From positions 124,001-188,000 of the forward strand of contig FWCC01000080.1 in NCBI GenBank assembly GCA_900169235.1: 64,000 bases of DNA, written 5' to 3'. Below, one piece after another: positions 23,052 to 33,721 of this stretch (position 1 is the first letter of the stretch; the number at the start of each line of letters is the position of its first letter). The stretch is from Zarea fungicola (taxonomy: Eukaryota > Ascomycota > Sordariomycetes > Hypocreales > Cordycipitaceae). The position numbers and the translations under genes were made by a program. Below the pieces are notes generated by a model that worked only from the letters and a program-made list of their open reading frames with translations, was not told the origin of the DNA and ran no database searches.

Positions 23052-24969
23052 ATGGCAAACTCAATGTCAGCTCTCGGAATGTCAGCCCATGACTTTTCGT
23101 TAATGATTAGTTGGGCTATGATTGCTCTAATCATAGTAGCTGGCCTTGTGGTGCTGGTGACCGTGTCTGAGTCCCTTTATTCAATGTATCGGTTCCGTCA
23201 CTTTCCCTTGTCAAACTCTACAAACTGGTGGCCGTGGCACTGGTATCGTAATACTCTTGCAACGATTTTTAATTGCTGTGATATTGTTACGAGTGGATAC
23301 AGAGAGGTAAGAACAGCCTTGAATACAGCCAATATAACCAAACGAGGCTAATGAAATCAGTTCTCAACGCAAAACAAAATCTTCGTTCTTCCATCCCTAT
23401 TATTCAAACCAGAATTAATATGCCCGAGCTCTCACATAAAGTCCCTCATCTCCTATCCGGATACTATACTAAGCTTCCCTGCCGCCATGGAAGATAACCT
23501 TGAAGCCGAGTATACTCTAAGATCTCTGCATCCATCACTTGTGCGAAACCAGTGGCATACAGTTCCCGCTAGCTTCTTAGGAACCCGTGCACCGAACAAG
23601 GTTTCACTCTGTGCTGAGGAAATCTCTGCTGCCCTCGATGATTACCTTGGACAAGATACAGATCACTGGGCAGGTATGCCTGTCTTGGATACCATGGCAA
23701 AAATTGCAGTGCGATCTGCTAATCGGCTTATGTTTGGGGAGCATTTATGTAATTCCTAACATACTGACTTTTATATTAAGTATCAAGTACTAACATGATA
23801 TAGGCAGAAACACCGAGGTGGTCGATTCAGTAGTCAAATTTGGATTTTCTAGTTTTTCAACTGCTGCAATGATTCGTATCCTACCAGATTGGCTGAAACC
23901 GTACGTATTACCCGTCAATAATATCTCGAATTGCTACTTACACTTTCGAATAGGGTATTGGGACCAGTTCTTGCCTTGCAAGCAAGGCAATATCATGCAT
24001 CCTTTGAGCGTATTCTTCTACCTATTGTTGATGAGAAGATCAAGGCAACTATCCCCAGGGAGAAGACTAGATCTATTCCTAACACGGTAACTTACAACAA
24101 TTTCACACAGCCATAAGAGTTATTGGCTAATTATTATAGGATGACATGATTCAGTGGCATATAGACTATACGTCTACTTTTGGTCCCGAGGATGATCTTA
24201 CAGCTGATCTAATCACTAAGCGACTGCTGATGCTTTGCATTGGTGCAATGGTGACTCCCGCCATGGGGTTGACTCACCTGATCTTTAACCTATTCTCTAA
24301 AGAGACTGCTGATCTGATACCCGAGCTGCGCAATGAAGTGCTGTCTTCCTTGGAGGACCATCATGGAGAATGGTCTATTGGCGCCTTGAATAGAATGAGT
24401 AAGCTCGATTCGGCCATTAAAGAGAGTCTACGCATCTCCTGTTTTGGAACTCGAGTTTGCGCCCGGAGAGTTCGTATAACCCGCCACAGATGAAACCTGC
24501 TGCAATTTCCAAGGCCAAGATTGCTAATTATGAGTTAGGTTCTACCGACTGAGGGTGTAACATTTCGAGATGGGACCCATCTTCCGCATAACGCGACTGT
24601 TTCTGTCCCGCAATGGCAGGTTCACCACGACGAGAAGCTATACCCCGATGCGCATACGTATAAGCCACTGCGGTTTTACAACCCTGGAGCGCCTAGTGGC
24701 ATTACTGCGACAACTCCAGAGTACCTAGCTTTCGGCATTGGTAGACATGCTTGGTATGTAGTCCTGCTACGTTGTGCAAGATATGCCATTGCTGATAATT
24801 TCGCAGCCCCGCACGAGCACTTGCAGCAATTGAGCTCAAAATTGTCGCAGCAATAATGATTTTAAAATACGATGTCGCTCCAATAGAGACGAAATCTAGT
24901 AGCTGGCTTGGACCAAGCTATATACCAAGCAGGGATAGTATTCAAGTAAAAAGACGAAAGGTAGAATAG
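23052..24969 (+). CDS. cytochrome P450 (CYP), seven exons
   Basis: 526-aa membrane-anchored monooxygenase, apparently intact. Exons 23052-23306, 23361-23748, 23804-23900, 23954-24086, 24140-24469, 24539-24753 and 24807-24969; six introns of 52-69 nt, all GT-AG with consistent phase. An N-terminal transmembrane helix covers about residues 18-40. The I-helix region reads IGAMVTPAMGLTH, ExxR is in SAIKESLRIS, and the heme motif AFGIGRHACPARAL is created by joining exons 6 and 7 (Cys about 473). The donor at 24470 (GTTCGT) is weak and could be read differently. Overall similar in style to the neighbouring divergent P450 and perhaps part of the same pathway; no PKS, NRPS or terpene synthase is visible here. 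Confidence 0.85.
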
Positions 24970-25222
24970 AAAATGTAAGCTACGTCTGTGGTTCATCAAT
25001 ACAGATATAGACTGTCTAGGGAATGGATCGCTCTCATTCCAGTAAAAGCCTAACTGTCTATTGCCGCTTCTCGGATTGCTTGGATTCTTCTTTGGACTGC
25101 ATTTTCTTCCCTTGCGGAGCCTCGTTTGTTGCCAAAGTAGAGAGACGCACCAAGTTGCGCGATCTCGGGACCTACACAGCCACAACTAGGCCAATCCCCA
25201 TACCATGCTCAGGCTTATCTTG

Positions 25223-28200
25223 TTAGCTATTTCTTGTCAACTGCTTCCAAAATTTCGATATCCCCCCTGATCGGGCTAATGAGTTTGCTTTGCGCTTATT
25301 TTGGGACTTTTTCTGCTGTACAGGCGTTGCCATTGACTGTGTTGGTATACTTGAGGCCGCGTTATTTGGGAAGAATGACTCTCTTGATGAAAGAGCCGAA
25401 CTTGACAAGTTTGACATGTCTTGCGGTGTAAGTAAAGAAGACTTTTCTGACTTTGGTGAGAGTGTAGAGTCTGCCTTTGCGAACGGAATTGAGTGACCAG
25501 GATCAGGGACTTGTTGTTCTTGCGCTCCAAATGCAAACCTGATCTGGCGCGCTACCTCATGGTCAGGATCTCGCTTTCTGTACCCCGATTGTTTGAGTAG
25601 TTGTAGAACATTGTCATCTGAAATAAATTCTTTCCAGGTTTTGCGTCCCGCTGGGAGGATATTGGGATCCGCGCCATGCTCAAGCAGCAGGACCATGATG
25701 GGAAGCAGACGCTGCTTTGCAGCGTAATAGAGCGCAGTCCTTCTTCCAGAATTCATGCCATTTACATCATGGCCCAAGCTTAGGAACAGATTGATCATAG
25801 GGATGTTGCCCGTGGTTACGGCCTGTTTTATTGTCACAGCCCGTCGTAGCCCTGTGACGGCTCTGCAACAGCGTGACTTGCGAAAAGCCAAGTTACAGAT
25901 GGCCTTATAGTTATGACTCGATGGCCTTAGATCGAGCCAGTCTTCTGGTGTAAGGCCGCTCTCATCAAACAAGCCCCGAGGATCTTCAATAGCAGTGCTA
26001 TCCAGAAGGACCTGGATAGTAGCTAGATCTTGACTATAAACAGCCAGATGAAGAACAGACCAGCCATGATTGTCTTGCTGAGAGGCATTCATTCTCACGC
26101 GCTCGTCTTCCAGGAGACACTGGGCAACTTGAGAATGACCCATGTAGGCTGCATGGTGTAATGCAGTCCACCCGTGACAGTTTGCCTTGAGCGCGTCCGC
26201 ACGATGTGAAAGAAGCAGCTTTACGATGCTAGAATGCCCTCCATTGGCAGCGCAATGCAGCGCTGACGTGCCATATGAGCTCACAGCATTAATGCTGGCT
26301 CCTGATTCCAACAATAAGCGCACAACTTCCATATGGCCCTCTTCCGCTGCCCAGTGTATGGCAGACCAGCCATCCCGATCACGAGAATTCGGATTTGCGC
26401 CTTTACCGAGAAGCAGTTGTGAAATGAAATAGTTGCCAGCCGCAGCAGCTTCGTCTAAAGGCATCATCATCGGCCCCTTTAGCGACCTCAACACATTCGC
26501 ACCGCGTTCCACAAGCATTTGAGCAATTCTTATATGGCTGAGACCGGCTGCCCAAGCCAGCGCAGACTTTCCATCCGGGCTGGCTGAGTTGGGATTTCCA
26601 GCGCCCAGGGATAAAAGTTTCTCAGTGGTTTCGGCCTTGCCAGCAACCACAGCCCAGAGGAGCGGAGTAAATCCGTAGTTGTCCATGGGCTCAGCGTCAA
26701 CGCCATTGTCGGTCAAAATTTGTATGCCATTCGTGTTGCCCATCTGTGCAGCATAATGCAAAGCTGTTTGGCCATTGTCGTCGCCTAGATTCATAATGGA
26801 TTTATCGCCGGCGTTGAGCAACAGATCTATAAGAGCAGGATAACAAGACTGTTGCACGAAGGCGTAGTGGAATGTCGTTCTACCGCTTTTGTCTCTGCTG
26901 CTCAGCTTTGCGCCGCCCTGGATCAAAGACTTGGCCGATTGTAAATCGCCTGTCTGCACAGCATGATGAAGCTTTGTCATTCCTGCCTCGTTTTTATCTT
27001 CCAGGTCAAGCCTCCTTACTGATGGATCAAGGTCTTCCGCGACGAGATCCAAATCGACATTGGCTGCCTCAGCGTCGCCATCGCCGTCCTGGAAAACGAG
27101 ATCTTCGTCGTCGTCCAGTACGCTGTACATGGATCCACGGAGATTTTCTAACCCAGGCCCAACTTCATCATCGAATGACTCGTCGCTATCAAAGTTCATA
27201 TTGTGCTCATCTTCATGGCTCGGCAGCTTTTGCAGGGTAAGCAAAGCAATTTCCTTTATATGGCCGGCAATATGTGACTGTAGAGCTTGGCTCGCAAAGA
27301 CGGGACTCGGTTCGACTTTTTCCGGGGGCTGGAAATCATCATTAAAGGGGCATTGCAGCATTTTATCGAGTATTGGTCTTCGCGCTGCGCTGCTGAGAAT
27401 CCCGACATGAGTCTCCGGTACGCCATGCTCCCTGATCGAATGCTCCTGGTACTGGATCTCCTCGTTGAATGTCATTGGAGAGTGAGAAGGGGCTCTACAC
27501 TCCCATGCATGCCCGTGAGCGTTTTGCATGTGGCTGATCCAAGCGTTTGACGTTTCAAATGTTGCCGGAGCGGTTGTCTCATCTTTTCCCTCCAAGCAGT
27601 GCGGAAAGACACAAATAAAGGGTTCCAAGTCTCTGATGACGTGATTTCTAACGCATATTAGCTCTGGTATAATACTATTAAGAAAGTAGTGTTCCGCTTA
27701 CTGCCACAACGTTGACCTTGACCCGATCTTAAATTCAATAATAACGCCACAGTACGGGCATTCTGGTGACGAAGGTACTGGAGGGAACGATAGTTTATTG
27801 TTGACTACAATTGATTTAGCGCGAGGGACCTCCGTTGTGGACTTTGCGTAGAAAGCGCCAACAGCAGTCTGTCGAGCCGTCGTCGCATTTGTCGCTGGCG
27901 CTGGCACGAAGCCGGCTGGTCCTGATGGTTTATTGACACTCGCAGGTTTTTGGAACACGCCCGCAGCAAAACTCACTGTCTGATGAGGAGCCTCCTTCAT
28001 CTTGGGTAGTTGTGGACGAACAGCTTGGGTGAATTGTGGATTCTGAATACTCAAGTCAATGCGCCGTCGGTGGGATCGCTGATAATACAGCCGTCGAAGT
28101 CGCAGCTCATTAGCTTTGACTAATGCTTTACGAAGTGAATCAGGCGCCTCGGGAAACCGGAAGCGAATGTAGCATTCTGTGTAGAGACGCAACTCAGCTA

Positions 28201-29068
28201 TAGCGATGTTTGCTTCTTCATCGTCGATGTATCGTTCGATTTTGTGAGCCCGGTTGGCCTTTGCAGACCTTCGCACGGCATTGGAGAGGCGGAAGAGTCG
28301 TGTTACAGTGCCGTGGATTGTGACTGTGATTTTTGAAATATTCTCTTCTGTCTGATCCAGCTCACTATCCGAGTCGCTTGAATAGTTTTCGTCGGTTCTC
28401 CTCGTGACCTGTGAATCTTTGTCTTCTCCTATGCGCTGTTTTTTCCTTGTCCGTTTCGGTGGTCCTTGTTCTTCGACTGGTTGCACTGTGGAGGAGAATC
28501 CCGTCAGCATAAAATTCGTTGACCTACAGTCCATTCCAAAATCATGCAACGACAGGCACTTACAAGAATCTAAAGTCTCACAGATAACGTCCAGGAGCTG
28601 ATGTAAAATCTGGACGACTGTGGGACTGTATCGGAGTCTGTAGTCCAGCGAAACATTGAGCGGTCCGTAGACGTCCATGTTGTTTGCCCACAGTGTGAAG
28701 CGTGCCAACTGGTCATCCATAATCGTAGGATCCGGCACGATATCCGCAATGGCCATTTTCCTCTGGAAAAGGGAGTTGCACTGGGTTGCGTGCTCTGCGA
28801 TTGTCGGGCAGAGAGCCTCTTGAAGAAAGATATCCTCAGTAAAGTCATCCTCCATAGTATCCAGCCCACTCATAGCGACAAAGAGGGAGGCACCGTAGTA
28901 GGCGACGTCCCTGTGAGAGCGCAGGATATTCACGAAGCTGATGCGCGTCAATGCGCAATAAGAGGAGAGAAGAGGAAGCAGAGAATCTTGAATCCTAGAC
29001 AGCACAAGCAAATCTTGGCCAATACTTGAGTTTGCAAAAGGTGTTGTATATGCCTCGGCGAGGGACAA
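25223..29068 (-). CDS. large zinc-finger/ankyrin-repeat protein
   Basis: Predicted 1237 aa from exons 28564-29068, 27702-28485 and 25223-27647. The N-terminal 170 residues are a helical domain with a RFTLWANN...SLDYRLR signature common in fungal ankyrin and STAND proteins. A basic/acidic linker follows, then a C2H2-like zinc-binding region beginning CPYCG (about 415), split by the 54-nt intron and continuing as FICVFPHC, ISHMQNAH and W-E-C. About eleven ankyrin repeats occupy roughly 648-1120. The tail is Ser-rich with a KKSQNKRK nuclear-localisation-like stretch. Intron 28486-28563 is 78 nt and stop-free, so retention is also possible. Start faces the gasdermin gene across 663 bp. Role unknown; a scaffold or sensor function is inferred from architecture and location. 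Confidence 0.8.
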
Positions 29069-29731
29069 GCTAGGCCACTACTGAAGCCGGGGGAGAGGGC
29101 GATTCAGAGCCTGTCAATGTCCATTCAGCGCTTTGGGCACGACCGCTATTATACAATGACAGCGCATTTCAAAAGAACCTTGAACTAGTGGCTGCGGTGC
29201 AGGACCCGCCCTTCCGCCGAAGGGGAATTAGGTCCATAACTGGCTTGCTCAATTTCAGACGGGCGCGACCCTCTGTTGTCTCTGTCGTGGCGGCTGAAGG
29301 TTGATAAAAGAACCCTCCGTCACTCGCAGGTGATAGCATATGCACACTCCCATTCCACTAATCCTGCCCCGTCTTTTATTTGAGCGGGTGACACTGCAGG
29401 CAACCCGCGTCTCATACTGTACTGGCTCGCACAGTGTCTTGTGTACTGTAGCTCAAGGCAGCTGAAAATGTATCAACCGCTAAGAAGGCCGTATGTTTCA
29501 AAGTCCTTTTGGCGCTTCTGCTTGTACAATATTAGGTTCAAGAAAGAGGAGGCCAGTTCGTGCGACAGGCGCCGCCACCACAAACCTGATTTCATAACAG
29601 GCCCAACGACGGACCAGAGCATTCCGGAAGCAATAAATAAATTGCCAAAGACTGTCAAGTAGACCAGTGCATAGCGTCCTTGGCTGGGAATTAAGACCCA
29701 GGATCTTGCTTTGAGCCTTGCTTCAACAGCC
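29069..29731. promoter_or_regulatory. shared divergent promoter, ankyrin protein / gasdermin
   Basis: 663 bp separating two divergent ATGs. No open frame of note apart from a 73-codon one at 29441-29662. Presumed to hold both promoters; no specific operator could be identified. Confidence 0.4.
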
Positions 29732-30565
29732 ATGTCTTTCACAAAGACATATTTTCTATGCCCAACGTCGGATTTCATCCACCCACCACCAGCAGGTCCG
29801 CTCTGTCTCGGCTCTATACTTCGCTCCTCGTCAACACCGCAATACCCTCTAAATAGGGCAAACGTTATCGCCGTGCCTGACACATCAATTTTTCCAATCG
29901 TCGAGACTGACTGGAAGAAGACTGTTTCCACCAGCCAGGATTTTGGCCTGGGTGTCTATGCTCAGTTCCTTCAGCTAGCCACTGGTACTGAAGCGGAAGT
30001 GGCGCATTCAAATCAAACCTCGAATACGTTTGCTTTTGACACGTTGACGACGCTGGCCTTTGAACCGACGCAGGAATATGTGAAGGAAGCCATAAAAGCA
30101 GCTCCTGCGGTGCAGTCGTGGCTGAAGGAGCCGAGGCAGCGGTTCGCACCATCTTGCTCGCTCTACCTCGTCACGGGCATGAAGCTCGTCAAGGGCGCAA
30201 TGATTAAGTTCTCAACTTCAAAGAACACGACAGCTACGGGAAATCTTGGTGTCAATGTACCCACTTTGGGCTTGACTGTCGGACCAAAGGGCCATTGGAA
30301 GTCTGCGGCTAGCGACGAGACCGCGTTTAACCGTGAGTCGAAGTTTGTGTTTGCGTTCCGTCTGAAAAGGCTCAAGTTTGGGCGCAATGTCAAGATGGAA
30401 GAGTATAACAAGGGTGCTTTTCTGGCTGTTGATGGTGGGGAGGAAGAGGGCAACGACGCATCACTTTCTGTTTTGGTAGAAGATGTGGATGGCTCTGAAA
30501 TCAACACTGCGAAAGCTGTTTCAGATGTGACAGAGAACGGTATGGTTTATTGCGTCCCGACTTGA
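29732..30565 (+). CDS. fungal gasdermin-like pore-forming protein (HET-Q1/RCD-1 type)
   Basis: 277-aa single-exon cytosolic protein with no signal peptide. Recognised as fungal gasdermin-like from blocks CPTSDFIHPPPAGPLCLGS (10-28), FGLGVYAQFLQL (71-82), EPRQRFAP (133-140), LYLVTGMKLVKGA (144-156) and FVFAFRLKRLKF (205-216). Length matches the Podospora HET-Q1 class. These proteins form membrane pores and kill the cell after proteolytic removal of a short C-terminal inhibitory piece, or by incompatible allele contact in RCD-1. Here residues about 232-277 form an acidic tail that could be the inhibitor. The first true ATG is 29732. Its stop is 82 bp from the stop of the convergent S8 protease, its likely activator. 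Family recognition is from memory, without a search. Confidence 0.82.
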   Translation: MSFTKTYFLCPTSDFIHPPPAGPLCLGSILRSSSTPQYPLNRANVIAVPDTSIFPIVETDWKKTVSTSQDFGLGVYAQFLQLATGTEAEVAHSNQTSNTFAFDTLTTLAFEPTQEYVKEAIKAAPAVQSWLKEPRQRFAPSCSLYLVTGMKLVKGAMIKFSTSKNTTATGNLGVNVPTLGLTVGPKGHWKSAASDETAFNRESKFVFAFRLKRLKFGRNVKMEEYNKGAFLAVDGGEEEGNDASLSVLVEDVDGSEINTAKAVSDVTENGMVYCVPT

Positions 30566-30647
30566 TTGTGGTATATGGTGAGATGAAATTGAGATGCTAG
30601 TATACTACATATAGTAGAAAAATTGACTGGAACCATTTACTGAGCTT

Positions 30648-33600
30648 CTAGTCATACATGTGTCGTCTGAGATCCTTGATCCTGTCATAGACTTTCTCTC
30701 TCGACGCCCCCCTATCGAAAAGCTCACTCGGCCTGATGTAGCTGTACCCAGCCCCCCTCGTCTGACTGGCCATGCTCTTCAGCACCATATCCATGGAATG
30801 AACGTCCTTCAGCCACGGCCCTAATAATTCACCTCCTGCCATGGCGTGCTGGTCTTGCTGCCTCACAAACGACAGGACCGAAGCGGCAAGCCCTGCGGCA
30901 ATCGGTGTTGCGACCGATGTCCCTGACATGGCATTGACAGGTTCGCTGAGGCCATTCGCAAGGCTAACCGGCCAGTAGGAGGAGACATTCTCCCCGAGGA
31001 GACTAAAATTGACGTCTTTATCGTCTGCGGTCGGGTTGAACGCAGACGGGTTGCCGTTTCCATCGGTCGAGTGTATACAAAAGATACTTGGGTATTTAGC
31101 GGGAAACGCTCTTCCTAGATTGGCTCCATCGTTCGATGCCGCTGCGAACATCAATGTCTGACCGTGTAGGGCATTCGATATAGCTTTTGTCATTGGCTCG
31201 TTATATTCACGAATCCCGAACGACATTGATATAATGTCTACGTTCCATTCAGACACTGCGTGATTAATGGCCTTTACACACAATTAGCTCAGTCTGAGAG
31301 GGAAAAAAAAGAAAAAAAAAGGAAAGAAAAAGAGTTCATGGTCTGCCAGCCAGACTTGCCTTTGCAATGTCATCGTACGTGTTACGATTCAGTGTTGCTC
31401 GATGCGCAATTTTGCCGATATAAATCTCAGCGCATGGGGCAACTTTCAGTAGCAGACCAAGGGCGTGAGTGCCGTGCCCAATCTCGTCTCGAATGTCCTG
31501 TGGATCTGTGCCATGTACAAAACTCTGTGCAGCCTTGATTCGTGGGTCTATTTGTCCGAGGTCATCCCTCAGGAGCGGGTTTTCAGGGTCAAACCCGGAA
31601 TCCAAGATGGCTATTCGCACAGGTTCGACAGTTTGGAGCGTACCAGCTTGGACAGGGTCGAAGGGGTCAACGAATTGGTAAATCGAGGAGAGTAGGTTGT
31701 CCATCCATTTTCGCGATAGTGGATTCCTGGCAAAAGGTCATTAGTATGACGTTGGTTTATAAACTCTGAAACAATCCCTTACTCCTGTTCACAGCCCGTC
31801 TGATGGCTTGCGTCGAAAAAGTGCAAGCTATGTGTTGAATCCTCAGGGATTTTCGCACGAGGAGTTTGCGCAGATTTCTGTACCACCATGTCGGAATTGA
31901 AGCTTGCCGTCACAGACTCAGACATTGAGCGTTGTGCAGATGCGCGCACCAAATTATTTGTATCAGCGGGAGAGTCATGCTTGCCAGTTTCAAGGCGGAC
32001 GACTTCTCGACCGATGGAGCCCCAACAGTTTTCATTCTCTCGATTATCGAATGAGCTCAGATCCTCTATTCGAAGACGCCACGACTTGAAAATTTCGGCC
32101 TCAAGTCGTTTGACCACATTTTGATAGAAGAGCCGTTGGACTGTCTCAGAGTCAAAGGCTGCGTCCTGTCCAGCGGGCAAGTATTCCCAGTGCAGGCATG
32201 CCTTCGTGGCCAGATAGTAATCCAGGCCAGCCTCAGCTTCTAGCGTCTTCAGTATCTCAAGGCTTGTATACCAATCAGTGTTTACATTCTTTTTGGCAAC
32301 CGAGTCGCTTTGCCAGTGCTCCACGGCAGTCAGATGATGGAGCTCACACAGGAGGATGCCGAGCGCTAGCACACTGGCGTTGGGATGAATGCTCTGATTG
32401 GACACGTCAGAGCCACCGACATTTGTGCCTGTCTTTTTGCCAGCTGTGAAGATGGGGATGTGCTCCATAGCCAGAAAAGGCTTCGTGATATCGGGCAGCT
32501 GTTCATCCTCCAGCGGCTGAAAAAACAAAATCTTGGAATGGTTGAACGAGGGCTGCAGCCACGGCGTCTCCAAGAACGGAAGAAGCGCTGAGGCGAGTGT
32601 GATGGCCAAGACTCGCTTACCCTTGAGTGACAAGGCAGATGAGCTGCCACGTAACTCTTGTTGACGCTTGAATAAAGCCGCCAAGGACATTGTCCGGGAC
32701 ATTTTATCTCCACCAAAGGTCTTTGGCTGAGGACGAAGTCTCTGAAATGTCCCATGTTCAAGAGCCAAATGCAAGCAATTTCGCTGGCCGAGGGAGTCTG
32801 AAATACTTTGGCAAATGTGAACCAAATCGCCTGCGCCGCCATCGACAGGCGCGGATGAGCTCCTCCCCCTGCTGTATACGTCCCTGCCGTGAATAAAGGT
32901 GTCAGCGTAACTCAGGTACCTGGAAAATCGATCCAACACTTACTTGATTGTTATTTTGGCCTCTTGCAATGAAATTGCAGGTACAGACCGTATACCGAAA
33001 AACACATCAAAGGACGTCTCATCTTTGGAGTCTTTCTTTTGGGGCAGGGAAAGTCTGACGCTCAACCCTGAGCATTTCTGGCAAACACATACCCACTGTT
33101 TCCGTAGCGCATTGTCCAAGGATACCAAATGTCTCCTTGTCAACATGGCGAGGTCAGTATCGCCCTCTTCGAAATTGTCGCCGGCACTGGGTTCTTCACG
33201 AGCAATGACTCGGCGCTTCTTTGAGTCCCTGTCCATGTATTCTATTTCCTCGATTATTTGGTCCCTTTGTCGACTTCTTTTACCAACGCGAATCGTAAGA
33301 CCTTGATTGGAATCCGGACTCTCGACCATGTTGCGCAATGCCTGAAGCTTCGGATACGGCCCCTCCGGCAGGAAGTTCTGCCTCGCAACCTAATGTCAGT
33401 AGGAGCGAAGGAAAAAAAAAAAAAGGAGGCAAAAGAGTAAAGCTTGCCGCATATCATCCCGGGAGCACTTACGAAATCTGGTCCTCCGTCAGGATTGACT
33501 TCAACGTAGCCTTCAAGCGCATGAAGCGTTCTTTTACGCTGCTCAGGCCCCATCTCGTCAAATGCATCGGCATCATGCTGCAGAAAAGCATCCGTCCTTA

Positions 33601-33721
33601 GCCAAGCATCCTGTCTCCGCGCTTTTAAAGATTTGGGTTTCTTTATCGGCCGTTCCTGTGGTTTTCGAGCAAGAAACCCAAACACGGACCTCAGCAGGCC
33701 GGGAGTCTCGTCGGCGTCCAT
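30648..33721 (-). CDS. DUF7580-like + subtilisin (S8) protease, HET-Q2-like gasdermin activator
   Basis: 928 aa from five exons: 33473-33721, 32944-33389, 31783-32883, 31360-31726 and 30648-31271; phases agree throughout. No signal peptide, so cytosolic. The N-terminal part includes a DUF7580-like helical region (about 310-530, with HPNASVLALGILLCELH). The C-terminal S8 domain has a complete catalytic set: Asp641 in AILDSGFD, His683 in IGHGTHALG, oxyanion Asn768 in AAASNDG and Ser840 in MSGTSVATPIAAG. The intron 31272-31359 has a GC donor (AAG/GCAAGT) and is needed to join IAK to AINHAVSEW. This is the HET-Q2 architecture; HET-Q2 cleaves gasdermin HET-Q1. The tail-to-tail gasdermin neighbour makes the same role likely here. 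Confidence 0.85.

Noticed and set aside
27698..29068. Separate 456-aa gene upstream of an 801-aa ankyrin gene
   Set aside because: A 54-nt GT-AG intron joins them and reconstitutes a zinc-binding region, so they are one gene.
29711..29731. Longer gasdermin start at 29711
   Set aside because: That codon is TTG; the first ATG in frame is 29732.
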